64,000 nt of DNA from Chrysomallon squamiferum (GCA_012295275.1 CM022674.1:13849864-13913863); one strand, 5' to 3'; shown: positions 50,571 to 64,000, numbered from the stretch's first letter. Notes: a model not told the origin generated them from the sequence alone. Numbers and translations: made by a program.

Positions 50571-53002
50571 CATAAGAATTTTTGGGGCAACACAAAATAC
50601 ACTGACAAAACAAATATATAAACCTTTTCTTTGTCTTCTTTTGAAGAAAACACCAAATACTGGTACTAAACTCTGGGAATTAACACCAAATACTCACACA
50701 CAAAAAAACCCACAAAAACAAATAAATAAAAGAAAATTATTTTTTTATAGATATGCAATGGACAGACTGGGCTCATACAAGGTACTGGAATTAAAAAAAT
50801 AAAAATAATAATAAAAAAATAAAAAAAAAAAAAAAAAAAAAATTGTTTTCTTCTTTTTACTGAAATGCAGTGTACAGATTGGGCCTGCATCTTTTCCTAC
50901 AGCAGTTTTACCAAATACTATGAGCTTATTTCTGTAAAGTGTAAGAAGGTCTAAGTAAAATATAATGTGGGGAAAAAAAAAGAAAGAATAATAATAACCT
51001 GGCATCAAGAATTAAAAAGACCAAATGCAGATAATGATTTAATATTCAGTTGTTTCCTTCTGTAATGGTGTGAAAAATTAAACAATATTAGCAGGAAAAG
51101 AGCTGTGATTTGCTCCTTCCCACAAACACAAAAGTACACATACTACATATTTTAATATGGGACACTGATTGGAACAGGATATAATCTTAAAACAGGCACC
51201 CAAACAGAATTGATCCAGGGATTTATTATGACTTGAGCTCTAATCCCTGAGTTTCTCTAATGAAGCTATTTACTTACTGTGTGTACTTTCGTCTTCCAGT
51301 GACTTGCTCAGGATCCCAGCCAGCTGTTTTATCAGTGAATCACAAATCATGTCTGGATTCTCCGAGAGTTGATAGATCACCTTCACAGCTTGTTCACAGA
51401 GTGGAATCCAGTAAACATTGTCTGTGTCTGTTACACCTGGGCAATCAAAATAATACACACATGCATTTTATAATCATACAAAATAATACACTTCAAAACC
51501 TCTATTATAATAAAAATAATACAATTACACTTTAAAACCTCTATTATAATAAAAATAATACAATTACACTTCAAAACTTTTATTATAATAATAATACAAT
51601 TACACTTTAAAACCTTTATTATAATAAAAATAATACAATTACACTTTAAAACCTCTATTATAATAATAATAATAATACAATTACACTTTAAAACCTCTAT
51701 TATAATAATAATAATAATACAATTACACTTTAAAACCTTTATTATAATAAAAATAATAATACAATTACACTTTAAAACCTCTATTATAATAATAATAATA
51801 ATACAATTACACTTTAAAACCTTTTTATTTAATACAATTAATTTAAAACCTATTATAATAAAATAATATACATTTTACAACCATTTTCATAATGAAAGGT
51901 AGATAGTAGCTGTTATAGTATTATCAAAATAATACATATATTTTACAATCATAATCAAAATAATACACATACACCTATCATATTCTTTATCAAATAAAAA
52001 TAAACATTACACTTTATAACTTTTTTTATTTTATTTAATTTGAAAAATTTAACTTGTTCAAGAACTGTAAAACCTTTATCAAATTTACAACATCATAAAA
52101 TTATTACCTGTTGAATAATTAAATCTATAAATACTTTAAAAAAATAAACTTTTTATAAAAAATTTATTTATTTAAAAAATTTAATTTTAAGAAGAAAATT
52201 TTAAATTGAAATTTAGAAATATAAATTGTTACAGATTAAACAATACAACACATTCAGTGTTACTGTGACAATGATCTTCATTAAATGGTAACTGTTGTAG
52301 TTTGTAATTAACAAATAATTAGCTGAAACAAATTTACCTGTTATAAGAAGGTGAGTTAACCTGGAGAAAGTTTCGTGGTTTTGAGCAAGTTTGAATGGTT
52401 CAGATGCAATTTCACCTCTTGCCTTTACAAACAGAAAAAAACATTAAATAAAAACAGATAAATCCAGACAGTAGAAAAATAGTAAATAGACTGAAACACC
52501 ATCCACCAGCATAAATCATTAAATGTATTAACAAACAAATTTAAATAAAAAGAATAATTTTAATATTTCACTTTAAAAAGATTAGTATATATACATTTGG
52601 GAAACAGAAAGCAATACGTAAACATTATTCGGAAATCAGGAATGGTGAAATAATTATTAATCTATCGACACATTTTATTTGCATTTCAGACTTCTGTGAG
52701 TTTGTAAAAAGATGTTAAACAACAGATTTACATTTTTAACAGCTTCAAGTTTGTTGAGAGCCAAACAAGCTTCCTGAGCCAGCAGGTAGTCTGTCTCAGC
52801 ACGCGATCCCAAACCTTCGCTCACCAGCACGTCAATGTTGCTGCGGATGATGTCACAGTCAGCACTGTTGTGATTAAAAACACACATGCACACAAAGAGA
52901 TTTATTAAATATACATGTGTGGGACAAGAACTTATAAATATTAATCTATTTTTGTAAATAAATGTCTTCATTATCCATGTATGCAGAAACAGTGACAGTG
53001 AC

Positions 53003-53078
<76 letters not shown>

Positions 53079-53601
53079 GGTCACTATAAAAAAATAATAA
53101 TAAAATAAATAAAAAAAATGTGCGTATTTTGCATTAAACTTGATAAAAGACAAAACTAAAGATAAAATAGAAATGCTGTGGAATAACTAATATATTATTG
53201 ATGTATGGCCAAACATTAACATGTGTATTTATCAGAATAAAACTTGAAATGATATAACTTTGGAATCATTGGGTTTCTTGTTCTAACAATTTAAAAAAAA
53301 ATGAAGAAGAATATTAATACTCTTTACCTATTTTTAATTTGAAAACTGACAAATTTTGTTACATTATAGCATATGTTCAGTATTCACAAACTGAAACGTA
53401 TATAATATATATGTTTACCCTGCTACCATGGCGATGAGGCACAAAGCTCCTCTGCTGTCTTTTTGTGTTGTGTCTAGGATTTTCAGTGTAAACATTTCCC
53501 ACATCATCTGTATAACACTGGACTCAATGTCTCCAGACTTCACCAACTCTACCACCTGAGTTACCACAAAATCAGTAATAATAATAATACTACTAATAAT
53601 A

Positions 53602-53677
<76 letters not shown>

Positions 53678-56600
53678 TATAATAATCATAATATAATAAT
53701 AATAATAATGATAATAACTATAGTAATCATAATATAGTAGTAATAATAACACATTAATAACATGAGTAGTAATATTAGAAGTAGTAACAATACTAACAAT
53801 AACAACAGCAGTAATAATAATAAAATTACTATTACTACTCCTACTACTACTATTACGACTAATAATGATGATGATTTGATAATGATAATAATACTAAAAT
53901 AATAAGGAAATATAACAGTATTATGAAGATAATTAATATGTCATAACAACAACAACAATAACAATGATAATAACAAAAACAACAACAACAACAACAACAA
54001 CAACAAAAATTATAATAATAATAATAATCATAATTTATGCTGAGATGAGCTCAGTTGATGCAAACAAAGATTGATCTTCGTTACACAAGATTACAAAAAC
54101 GCTGGTTACCAGCAGTTCGAGGGACATGAGTTCTCCAACTGTGACCCCCTGGGTCAGTGTTATCAGATTTTTCACAACAGACAGTGCCTTGGATCTGAAA
54201 CATAAAGCAAATCATCGGTTTATAACACAACATAACATTATTGTTGTCAGATTTCTTAAGATTTCTCTTCAAATGTTTTATCCTTTTAATGTACACTCGG
54301 TATAACAACAACTGCAACCACCACAACTACCACTGTATTTTGTTATCAATACCACTGTAACTACTAGTACCATCATTGCAACTACTTTATTAATTCTAAA
54401 ATAATTACCAGTACTACTACTATTGCTACTACCACACTAGTACTACCATTACTACTATAACTACCACAGCTATTGTTACTACTACTACTACTACTACTAT
54501 TACAACAATCATTACCACCACTACAATATTTCTGTTTACTACTACTACAACTACTTTTTTTATAACTACCCCTACAACCAATGTGATTTCTGCTACCATT
54601 ACAACATCTACTGCTGCTGTTATTACACTACTGCAACTACCACTTCACCATTAACATATCTTATTGCTACCATGACTTCTGCTACTGCAGTGACCACCAC
54701 CACAACCACCACCACCACTACCTTTATTAGTAAATATTACAAATAATTTTCACCTCTGATTTCCACGCTGAGGACTGAGATAAAGTTTCTTGTAAGCATT
54801 CACAACAGCCTCTTTGACAGCCACCTCCTTCGACCATATCAGTGATAACATTTTACGAATTCCCAACATCATCGCCGAAACACCAAACTCAAACCCGGTG
54901 ACAAAAAACTCAACTGCCTCAAATATGTCTGAGGTGTTCTTAGACGAAAGAAGGTTACATATGATAGGAACGCACTTCTGAAGTTGTTTAGCGAACGTCA
55001 GTGAATCCTATCAATAATAAATTTAATTAATAAATAAATAACTACAAAAATACATAAACAAATTTTTTTTAAATGTAATGAATAGTTAAATTAATTAATT
55101 AATAAAAGAAATAAAATAAAAAGTATGTTACTAATAAACAAAATAAACAAGTACAATGGTACCTTGACTTATGAATTTAATTCATTTTGTGACTGAGATC
55201 GTATCTCAATTTGCTCGTATATCAAATCAATTTTCCAAACTGAAATTAAATGAAACTGCACTAATCCATTCCAGCCCCCAAAAATGAACACATTTTTTTC
55301 TTCTTTTTTTTGTAACTTGTTTTTAAATAAGAAAAATTTATAAATGACAAACATTGTATAAAAACAAAACAAAAAATAAAATGTAAAGAAATAAATTGGT
55401 TTTGTAAAGTGTATTTATCTTGGAGATCAGACAAATTATTTTGATGACTTCAGCTGGAGTTATAGCCTTTATCGACTCCTTCAGCTTCAGTGTGGTACAT
55501 ATCGTAAATATACAATCCTCATACTACCTAGCCAAGTTCACTACGTGCACACCTTGCTCATGTTTTTCTATGATTTCAAGCTTTAATTCAGTGGACATCA
55601 TCGGCTTCTTCTTCTCAGCACTGTCCTTACTCAGTTTCTTCGGCTCCAAGGCCAGAAAAAAGAAATTTGGCAAAATATTGCACAAAATGTGAGCACAACA
55701 CAATTAAGATACTTCCATGGTGAGGTATCCACGCAAAGTAAATGAGTGAGACATGGGATGCTGGCCAGATGTTATGTCGTTCGTTGTGCCAACTAATGGC
55801 AGCGTTTCCAAAGCTTGATCATAACTTAGATTTTGGCTCGCAACTCAAAGCAAAAAATTGACTGGGCGACTGCTCGTAATTCAAAAAATGTATATGTTAT
55901 GGCACTCGTAAGTCAAGGTACCACTGTATATTATTAATAAACAAGGTAATATATAATATAAGAGAATATATTATTCATATACAAAATAATAATAAAAATT
56001 ATTATTCATAAAAAAAGCAACAAAAAAAAAGAAAGAAAAAGAAAAGTTAAGAATAAATAAAGAAAATGCACTTACTAAATTTACAAAAAAATAATAAACA
56101 AATTAATGAAATACAATAAATGAATAAATAGCAAATAACACATACACAAAAATGGAAACAAATTATAATTATATAATAAATAAAATTAAATACATTAAAT
56201 AAAATAAATAATTTATTAACAATCAAATTAATATTTTATGTTTAATTATTATTAAATTATGATATTATTACTTAATTAGTAAAGATGTGTAACTTTAAAA
56301 ACCTGGTCTCAGATGCAACACAAATCCTTATTTTACAATCTTGAAATTTCATTTATATCAGAAAAGTTCTGAATATTTATCAAAAATGCTGAGAACAAAG
56401 GTTGAATGCATAGTGTTAGGAAATAGTAATTATCAATTATAAATTGACTGATGCTTGTAAATAATATTTATTTTTTTTTGTTTAATTGTTATGATTATAA
56501 AGATAACAAACCTTGAGATATAGTACAAGTAGCTGCTGCTTGGATACATCATTTACGACGTTGTCTTCACTTTGTGACTCATCTGATGTTGATTTGGTTA

Positions 56601-58330
56601 TTACAGCAATTTTACGATGTCCTATAAATATTTAACTTGATGAAATTTGGTAAAACTTGTGAAAAACTCAAACAATTCTGTTTGAAAATTTACCTTATTT
56701 TTCATGAAATGTATCTTAAGTGAAAAAGAACAAAATAAGCTTTGTATTTATTTTGAAAATTTTAATTCCATACTAAGTAAACACTTAAACTCACCAAAGA
56801 AAATTTCCTTCAGACATGAAATGATGTTAGACATTTCTGCAAGCTGACTTGCAGACAGCTTCTCATCATTACTAGAGAAAAAAAAAAAATAAAATAAAGA
56901 TTTGAACTGAATCAGAGTCATGAAGACATTTTGTTATTTAAAAAAGAAAAATTCTGTGATTTAACTTTTTTATATTTATATTTTAAATTTTGAAAATGTA
57001 TAAATGAATGTTAGAAAAAAAAAATCATTAAAAAAGGGAAATTGCTAATACCCATTGTTTTCTTCTTCCATAGCTTCTTCAGAAGATGGAGGTAACTCTT
57101 CTTGTGCATTAGATTTTTGCGAAGAGCAACTTTCTGGCCATGATTTTTGAACTGCTCTGAAATACTGTATGACTTCAATGTATTTTCCTTCATTCAGCAA
57201 GTTGTAAATTTTTGTTGTAACACTGTAAGAAAAAACAAATCTCATTTTTTTAACAAAAAATTTCAAATAACTAAATCTGATAGTTTCTTCAAAAGTGGCA
57301 ATGTTTGTAAATTCTAAATTAAAATATTTTCTTTTTAAGCAAAATATTTAATTAATGTGAAAACTATTTGAGACTGCAATAAGCTTTATAAAAAGTTTGC
57401 TGTGGTAATAAAACAACAATAACGATCCCTAAAAGTTTGAGAGATACAAGACAAACATTACATAATGTGAATTGTGACATTGAGGAATGCTGGGTAGTAA
57501 CTCATCTCTCTATTCCACTCCCACACAGCACAATCTATCAAGCATTTTGTACATTACAGACATCATTCTATTGGAACATCATCCCATGTGGAATCAGTCT
57601 GCAGAAATTTTTCTTTTAAATCCACAATTTGAGGATTTATAAAACACAAAATCTACATTTAGTTTTTAATTTTAGACTTGAATGTTTTTATTTGTTTTAC
57701 GTGTCTAAAGTCTCTTCCTCAACAGTCTGGGTGGAGGTGTTAATGACATCCTCATTATCAGCAAACACATTGAACAGATTCTGCTCTATCTTCTGCCAGT
57801 CTTTCTCTAACTTGCACAGCTCAGCTGCAAACAAACACAGAGTGAATAAGAAGCCACATGTAAGATGTACTGTGATAGTAGATTGGAGACAAAGAGCTTT
57901 ATCATAAATTATAACGATATATAAACCAGCACGATACCAGTCTACATGCTGAAGTTGATTTTACAATTTTGGAATGCCCTGAAATATTATTTCGTATACT
58001 AATAAACCTGCAATGTTTGTAAATTGATAAAATATATATTTCTAAAATATTAACAATTGTGAAAATGCTGAAAACATTCTTAGGAATCACTGGCTTAACA
58101 ACCATACCATAAATATCTCTAATTATCTACATTTGTTTTTTTCCATTTTTCTTGCAGCTTAGTACTTACAGTTTCCATCTTTTGTGTCTGGAACTTTGAG
58201 CATCATCTCTTCCAGTTTTTCCATTTCCTTTTCATAACTCATCTGCAGTTCTTGTATAGGTAACTGAAAATATTTATTGGTAATTTTATTATTTTCTGTT
58301 CTTAATAAGTAATTTACAGAACCATTTGAG

Positions 58331-58378
<48 letters not shown>

Positions 58379-59808
58379 CTGCCCTAAACCCTGATCCACT
58401 CATGAAATATAAAAAATAACCTAATTATACTGGCTGTATGAATCGCAGATTATATTAATTCATACTTTATCATTAACAAAGATTACAGCTATGAAAAAAA
58501 AACAACTACTAAAACAGTTATTAAATATATTTAGATTATGTCCACACTATAAACCTGAAACATAATTTATAAATAATTATAATCATTGACTCAAGCAGAC
58601 AATCCAGCCATGCTTTGTAACATGCTCACTCATAATCACTGTAAACAGCTTATTACATTTTATTTTTCAAACACAGCATCACAGTCACATATGCATCGCC
58701 ATTGGCAGATTATATATTACTGAAGATGTAATTTAGCCCTGAAAGTGCTGTTTACCTTTGCAGCGAAAGGGTTAAACTGGAGCAGTGCTGTCATGAGCTG
58801 AACTGCGTATTTCCGAACCTGACAAGACTTGTCCTGCAATCTGCCGAGGACAAGATTTGTCAGATGTCCTTGTTTCTGCATTGGCAGACACTGAAATAAC
58901 AATTAACAATCTTGAAAGAATTTTACACATCACTGCACAGAAGCATATTTACAGGTTCTCTCTCAGTCTTATATATCACCTTTATAATAAATATTAAAAT
59001 AATCCTGAACTATTTCTCACAACAGAAAATTTGGGTTGTTATATTAATATTCTTACTATTCATTTACATCTTATGATTTTACAGAATCTAACTACAATCT
59101 GATAGTTTTCTGTTAATAGATAAATAAATAAGAATTGAACATTAATATTTTTCTTCTTCATAAAAATCAGTCTTTACAAGAAACAAATTTAATTATTAAA
59201 TATGCAAATTACCATTATTTTCAAGAAACTTTACTAAATAATAATTTTATTTACAATGGACATATTAAAGAAAAAACATAATCAGTTTAAATATTCAGGA
59301 TCATCTTTTCCCTGACAAACACGTCAAAACATTAATTTTTTTAATTTCTTTTTATAAATCAGTTTAAGTATACAAAAACAAAAACATAAATCTTTTTTTT
59401 ATAAAGTTACCTTTTCTCCCACAATTTTCAACCAAATCTGTAGAACTTTACTTCGAACAAAGGAATTAACATCATGAATATGATCCTGAAATAGGTAACA
59501 AAGTAATAAAATGACATGGTTTCAAATTCTGTATTTTTTCTCACTAGAATAACATTAAAGAGTGTGAAACAGTTTAGATTTTTGAGAAATCAGCTGGAAT
59601 TATTTTATATTAAACCAAGAGAAAAACAATAATCAGTATCCAATAATTTCCTATAGTGATCAGGATGTATATTTAAACTTTAATATTAATTCATCTAATT
59701 ACTTTAAATATAATTAGAATTTTTATTTCTTTATTCATCAATCTTCTTTTTAACAAATAAATAAATAAATAACTATATATAAATAAATAAATAAATAATA
59801 ATAAAATT

Positions 59809-59842
<34 letters not shown>

Positions 59843-62778
59843 CCCATAAAAAACACTTTAAAAAATAAACCCCAAATCTTTGGTACTATTTTAGAAATAA
59901 ATACATTTATTTTTAGTATCATATTTCTTCAGAATAAAAAAAACAATAGTTTTAAAAGATAAACAATAATTAAATAAAAAGAACAAACAAACCTCCAGCT
60001 TGTCAAAGAAGCTGTCTCTGTCATTCTTCATTTTTTCATCCAAATCATTTACTGACAAAACTTGAATAAGAATCTCTCCCATTGCACCCAGAACTCCATT
60101 TCTCATAGAATACGACTAAATAAAACATACAAAAATACATTTAATATGAGCATGCTGATGTTTGTTGTATAATCTGAAGGGAAAGCATCTTTCACTATTA
60201 GAAAATAAATATGCAGTGTAACCATAGAGATATGAACAAACATTTTGAATGAATTTTTGATTCCTAAAGGTTCTTGCTGTATTTGTTTCTTTTGACTGAG
60301 ATGGCATGAAGAAACAGATTGCTTATATTTTGAAGGTTTATAAAATATAATCATAATCCATGCTATTTTACAGCAATTGCTTGGTGATAAATTTAGAAAT
60401 CATCCTGATACCGATTCAAGCATATATATATATATATCTATATATACATACATACATACATACATATATATACTTACTTTCTTGTGATATATAAACAATT
60501 TGCCTAAATATATTTTTATATTTCAAAATTTATTTGTAAGTTTATTAATGAATATTTTGTGGGTTACAGATAAGCGGCCTAAAAATATTTTTATCATTCC
60601 AAATCTTTAGTTTATTTGTTTTGTTTATGGATACGAAGTTGTCTGAATATATTTTTAATATTTCTAAATCATTTTCTTTTGTTTTCTAACCTCTCCATCA
60701 AGATGACAGATCAAGACACTGATACTGGTCAACATGGCAGCAGGAATCTTTTCAGCCAGCTCAACGAGGAAGGCAGAGTAAGAACGAGTTCCTGCTGTGT
60801 CACGTGCCAAATCCTGCGGATCAATTCTTCCTATCTCCCTGAAAATGTATTTAAAAAAATAAAATAAAATAAAAAGAAAAAAAGAAGGTAATATAAAAAT
60901 GATTTTTTATTAAGCACAGTCTGATAGACATTCAATTTGAAAAATTAAAAAATTAAAAAATTAAAAATTAAAAAAATGTGTATATGTGTGTACACATACA
61001 TATATATATATATATTTAGATAAAAACTTTAAATCACAATGTTTATGCAAACAGAGAATGAGAGAAACACATAAACAGACAGACAGACAGAGAAAAGAGA
61101 CAAAATGGAGACAGAGGTATAATGAGAAAGAGAAAATAAGACAGAGAAAAAAAATGTATCAGAGGAAAAGAAAGAGAAGAATGACATACAAAGAGGGTTA
61201 AAGAGAGAAACAAAGACAGACAGAAAATAAAAAAGTGATAACAAATTCACATATAAATAAAATACAATATTAAATCACTTGTATATAATTAAATACAATG
61301 ATACAACAAACCTCATTATTTCTGAAGCAACATGTTTCACACCATATTCATTAACAAACAGTTCAACAGCCTGTGCCATAGGAGATACTGTGTGTTCAAA
61401 ATGCTGTAGTAGCTGCATAATCTTCAAACTGGCTCCTAGAAACAAATAAATTAAATATTACATATAATCTTCATTATGTTACCTTCAAACTGGTTCCTGT
61501 AAAGATATTTATCTAAATTATATATCCCATAAAAATGTTATAATAGTTTAGCAATCTTCAAACTCACTCTTGGATATAGAATTCTACAATCATCGTGTAT
61601 AATTATCTAAAACTGTAATGATTGCAAACTAATTCTTGTTACAGGGATTATGTAATACAGAATAACAATTATTTCAAAGATAATTCAAAATTTAATACAA
61701 TCTGTAAAATAAAAACCCCAAAAAGAAAAAATATCCATAAAACAATAAAACATTATATACACACCCATATATCTACATCTTTATCTATATCTATAATGTA
61801 TTGAAATGTCTATATAAATATAAAGCAGAAAAAAAAAGAAACAAAAAGAATTAGTTATCATGACATCCTCTTCCACTTTAGAGCCTACAAAATGGTAATA
61901 AAAAATATCTATTGTAAAAATATTAAAACCTGTGACAAACCTAAAGCATGGTTGTGCTTCTTAACAAGAATTCCAAGGATGTGCGATATAGAATCTCGAG
62001 TTTCTTTCTGTACAACCTTAGTGATTCCTGGATTCTCCAGCATCTTGTAACAGCAGTTACTAATGAGACTGAAAATGTAAATTAATTTAACACACAAACT
62101 TGAAGAAGAAGAAGAAAAAAAAAAAAGAAAAAAAAAAAGAACTAATTGCAAAATAAAATATAATAAAAATTTGAAAGATTTGAAATTAGTTTGAACATTA
62201 TTTCATACTGGGAAATCCTGATTTAGTCTGAACAAGTATTGTAATAAACAGTTTAAACTAGTAACTTAGAAACTTAATAAACAATTAAAGCTAATAATGT
62301 TAGTAATTTAGAATAACAATTACTGTAAAAAAAATAATTTTAAACAATTACTGAGGATACACTGGCTCTCATAATGGTAACACCAATTTAAACTTGTACT
62401 GTCACTGAACAAAATCTTATTATCTTGCACCTAATAATAGATAGTAGTAAAATACTTTAATTAAATTAATAATAATTTTCATGTCTTAATTAAAGCATTT
62501 CATCTAATGTGACAAAAGTTGTATGCCCTGAATCGAAACTCTGTTCCTATGGTTACCTGACAAACTCTTCTTCTGCAACAGGTGGGTCCCAGAGTCGTTC
62601 AAGGTCTACATGCAGCAGAGTCAGCAGAGCTTGAAGTCCAGTGTTTCTCTCATGTTCCCAGTCCAATCCACTTGCATCCTTCTTCTTCTTTGTCTTTTTC
62701 TAAATTTAAAATAATATCTTTACTTCAGTATTATTTCCTTATCATTCTTTTAATATATATTTTTCAAATTAAAAATTG

Positions 62779-62817
<39 letters not shown>

Positions 62818-63980
62818 CACACAAAATAATAATAAAAATAGTAAATAACAGTATAAGATTTAAAAAAGAAAAAGAAAATAAAAAAAAAAAGATCATGGTT
62901 TCATCACATTTATTATTTTTCATTTATTTCCAAAAAATCTGCTAAAACCTTTTATATTTATACTAAAAATGTTAGTAGCTTTAAACTTTTTTTTTTAAAT
63001 TTTAAAACTGTTCCTCATGTCACTGACCTTTCCCATGGTGACCTCCAAGGGGCCAGGTTTAAGTTGCTCCGACTCAAACTGCTCCATGAAGTTACATACA
63101 AGAAAACATGTCATCTTCACAGCATTCAGATACTTGAGTCGTTCTGTCGAATCAAAATTTTCAGATTCCAACAAATCAGACAACTGACTGGCCAAATTGT
63201 TACAAACTGAAAAAAAAAAAAAAAAAAAATTGACACTGAAACTTAAAAAAAAATAGTTTTTTAAATTTATCTTCACAAAATAACATAAATCAGTGTTTAT
63301 TAGTTAACTAGTATTGATGTCTCTGAAATTTAAATTTCTGTATTCATACAGAGGAAACAGTTTAAATTACTGTTTATTAAAATTTTAAAATCTTAATTTA
63401 AATTTCTTAATTCAACTAAAAAAAAAAAAAAAAAAAGAAAAAAACAAGAACAACCAAAAATACCTACAAATTTCTGTTTATTAATTATCCATCATAAATT
63501 TAGGTCTGTCTTCATGAAATTTAATATTCTTAATTAACCTTTAAAAATCAATTTAAATTATTTTTTACTAGTTACATAATTATGGGTGATATTTATGTTT
63601 TGAAATTTTAAATTTTAAATTCACCTACAGAATATTGTATAATTATTTATTAATTAGTATCACCAAAATTTAAATTTCTTAATTCACCTTCACAAATCAG
63701 TTTAAAATACTGTTTATTACTTAACTACTATTTGCATCAGTCATGGAATTAAATGCAGATAATTGACTAGCCTAGCTGTTACATGCTAATATACACACAT
63801 TTTTTTTTTTTTGACATTGCTTTTAAACTCTGGTGTTTAAGAGAAATATTTTGTTATTAATTACAATTCGTAACTGTAGAAATGATTTATAAATAAATAA
63901 ATAGTTTTTTAAATAACTTACGCTTCACAAGAAGATCCCAAACTTCTTCCTTAACATCACTGTCAATATCCTTGAACAAA
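43089..63980 (-). CDS. NCAPD2: Condensin complex subunit 1 (NCAPD2), 31 exons, 5' partial
   Basis: Exons 5' to 3': 63980-63922, 63206-63028, 62699-62557, 62068-61941, 61435-61312, 60838-60691, 60115-59993, 59485-59411, 58890-58756, 58263-58170, 57824-57701, 57222-57052, 56871-56795, 56621-56512, 55007-54754, 54194-54110, 53555-53419, 52864-52732, 52422-52338, 51436-51278, 50522 (or 50525)-50302, 49578-49455, 48790-48667, 48162-48007, 47763-47586, 47018-46924, 46176-46095, 45497-45313, 44586-44442, 43960-43811, 43189-43089. All are GT-AG and every junction phases correctly. About 1,365 residues are visible; human NCAPD2 has about 1,400, so roughly the first 70 are missing. NCAPD2 is the HEAT-repeat subunit of condensin I that binds DNA and the SMC2/4 ring through NCAPH. 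Clear matches include EEEFVS, FNPFAAK, FEFGVSAMMLGIRKMLSLIW, EEELGLAGA, the Cnd1 core (PWTPNLY, NDMVKVKGQ, NALYNVMPDIISRLSDP) and the basic tail KAKVCFSSDED. Exons 27 and 28 each need a 1-base correction. Confidence 0.93.
43299..43382. repeat. (GA)n microsatellite in the last NCAPD2 intron
   Basis: About 41 GA units, with CA flanks. The NCAPD2 introns also hold ATT (44030-44102), GA (53005-53077) and AT (62784-62812) runs. Confidence 0.9.
45313..45497 (-). CDS. NCAPD2: NCAPD2 exon 28 with apparent 1-base insertion
   Basis: The first part reads NDRQWRDLSFCLSMLSYNEK then SLRKLQENF. The family homology then continues one base over, as AGFSDKLHDKGVYGFF and on to LIKLETK at the donor. The shift falls at a TTTT run (AAAA at about 45411-45414 on the plus strand), where three T would keep frame. 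As written the frame would end in a premature stop before the donor. Human NCAPD2 has DNF followed by GDKL at the same place. This fits a sequencing indel better than an intron, because no splice sites lie between the two halves. Confidence 0.8.
46095..46176 (-). CDS. NCAPD2: NCAPD2 exon 27 with apparent 1-base insertion
   Basis: The exon starts in frame with FLFSFIQKDKQCE, matching LLSYITKDKQTE of human NCAPD2. Homology then resumes one base over as SLVEKLCHRFQTTQ, matching SLVEKLCQRF. The extra base is an A in the sequence GAGAAGTC (about 46133-46137). With that base removed, the end phase (CA) joins exon 28 as CA+A, giving Q then NDRQW. Both halves are strongly conserved, so the exon is real and the extra base is the anomaly. 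Confidence 0.8.
49590..49746. repeat. A-rich low-complexity tract in an NCAPD2 intron
   Basis: About 155 bp of almost only A and T, with AAAT and AAAAT units, immediately upstream of NCAPD2 exon 22 on the minus strand. On that strand it is a T-rich tract next to the splice acceptor. Similar A/AAAT stretches lie at 50103-50215, 50529-50564 and 50819-50842. Confidence 0.8.
51476..51835. repeat. Minisatellite of about 40-48 bp, eight or nine units
   Basis: Units are AATACAATTACACTTTAAAA followed by CCTCTATTATAATAA and a variable number of AAT triplets. The length varies from unit to unit because of the triplet run. It lies in the intron just upstream of NCAPD2 exon 20 in transcript order, and imperfect units trail on to about 51990. 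Confidence 0.85.
53572..53750. repeat. (AAT)n microsatellite
   Basis: A long AAT run with ACT, ATG and ATC interruptions, starting within 20 bases of the acceptor of NCAPD2 exon 17. Mixed AAC/ACT triplets continue at intervals to about 54020, and ACT/ACC triplets recur at 54300-54720. Confidence 0.9.
55154..55926 (-). mobile_element. Tigger (pogo-type) DNA transposon remnant
   Basis: The ends are CAATGGTACCTTGACTTATG and, on the other strand, CAGTGGTACCTTGACTTACG, an inverted repeat of about 20 bp with two or three differences. Both are flanked by the TA duplication typical of Tc1/mariner/pogo elements (55152-55153 and 55927-55928). Inside, on the minus strand, is a fragment of Tigger-type transposase. 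At 773 bp it is an internally deleted copy inserted in the intron between NCAPD2 exons 14 and 15. Confidence 0.8.
55427..55650 (-). pseudogene. Tigger-type transposase N-terminal fragment
   Basis: The reading frame contains EPKKLSKDSAEKKKPMMS, then TELKLEIIEKHEQGVHVVNL, which matches the first helix-turn-helix of Tigger transposases. An in-frame TAG follows at once, and homology continues with TICTTLKLKESIKAITPAE. Only the N-terminal DNA-binding part remains; the catalytic DDD domain is missing. It is a dead copy. Confidence 0.75.
58331..58376. repeat. Homopolymer tract, 46 A
   Basis: A pure run of about 46 A in an NCAPD2 intron, followed by CCCTGCCCTAAACCCTGATC. Similar long A or T tracts are at 59813-59839 and 22929-22957. 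Such tracts are hard to sequence accurately and bear on the indel question in NCAPD2. Confidence 0.9.
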
Positions 63981-64000
63981 CTGGGGGAAAAAAAGAAGAA

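Noticed and set aside
52732-53555. A third frameshift between NCAPD2 exons 17 and 18
   Set aside because: On recount the donor is GG followed by GTAAAC, so the phase joins correctly as GG+T.

Overview
The window is AT-rich, intron-rich animal DNA, very probably from a gastropod or closely related mollusc. Three things point there: a pedal-peptide/orcokinin-type neuropeptide precursor, tRNA-derived SINE copies of the sort common in gastropod genomes, and very dense simple repeats. The supported genes have spliced exons with GT-AG borders. I phased exons by hand and checked each reading frame across the junctions.

Layout. (1) 1-3.0 kb: first coding exon of a swiprosin (EFHD1/EFHD2-type) gene on the minus strand; the rest lies left of the window. 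(2) 3.0-3.2 kb: four consecutive well-paired hairpins just downstream of a TATATAAG box. This is a candidate structured non-coding RNA, and the least explained object here. (3) 7.1-17.1 kb: two head-to-head genes of the Cab45/SDF4 family. The left copy (minus) looks typical, with a HDEF tail and an added N-terminal 9-residue repeat. The right copy (plus) keeps the same exon plan but is diverged and lacks the tail. (4) 17.1-26.3 kb: no gene seen; microsatellites and SINE pieces. (5) 26.3-41.0 kb: a two-exon neuropeptide precursor whose 13.9-kb intron separates the signal peptide from twelve spacer-free peptide copies. (6) 43.1-64.0 kb: NCAPD2, condensin I subunit D2, minus strand, 31 exons seen, its 5' end beyond the right edge. 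Two adjacent exons each carry an apparent 1-base insertion.

Mobile DNA includes a Tigger (pogo-type) remnant with a fragment of transposase, a hAT-like MITE, a second pogo-like MITE, several SINE pieces, a 200-bp inverted repeat spaced by 4.6 kb, and a 64-bp near-perfect palindrome. The genes do not form one pathway: EFHD and SDF4 products bind calcium, the neuropeptide is secreted, and NCAPD2 acts on mitotic chromosomes. The most useful leads are the hairpin cluster at 3.05-3.19 kb, the asymmetric SDF4 pair, and the NCAPD2 frameshifts, which bear on assembly quality.
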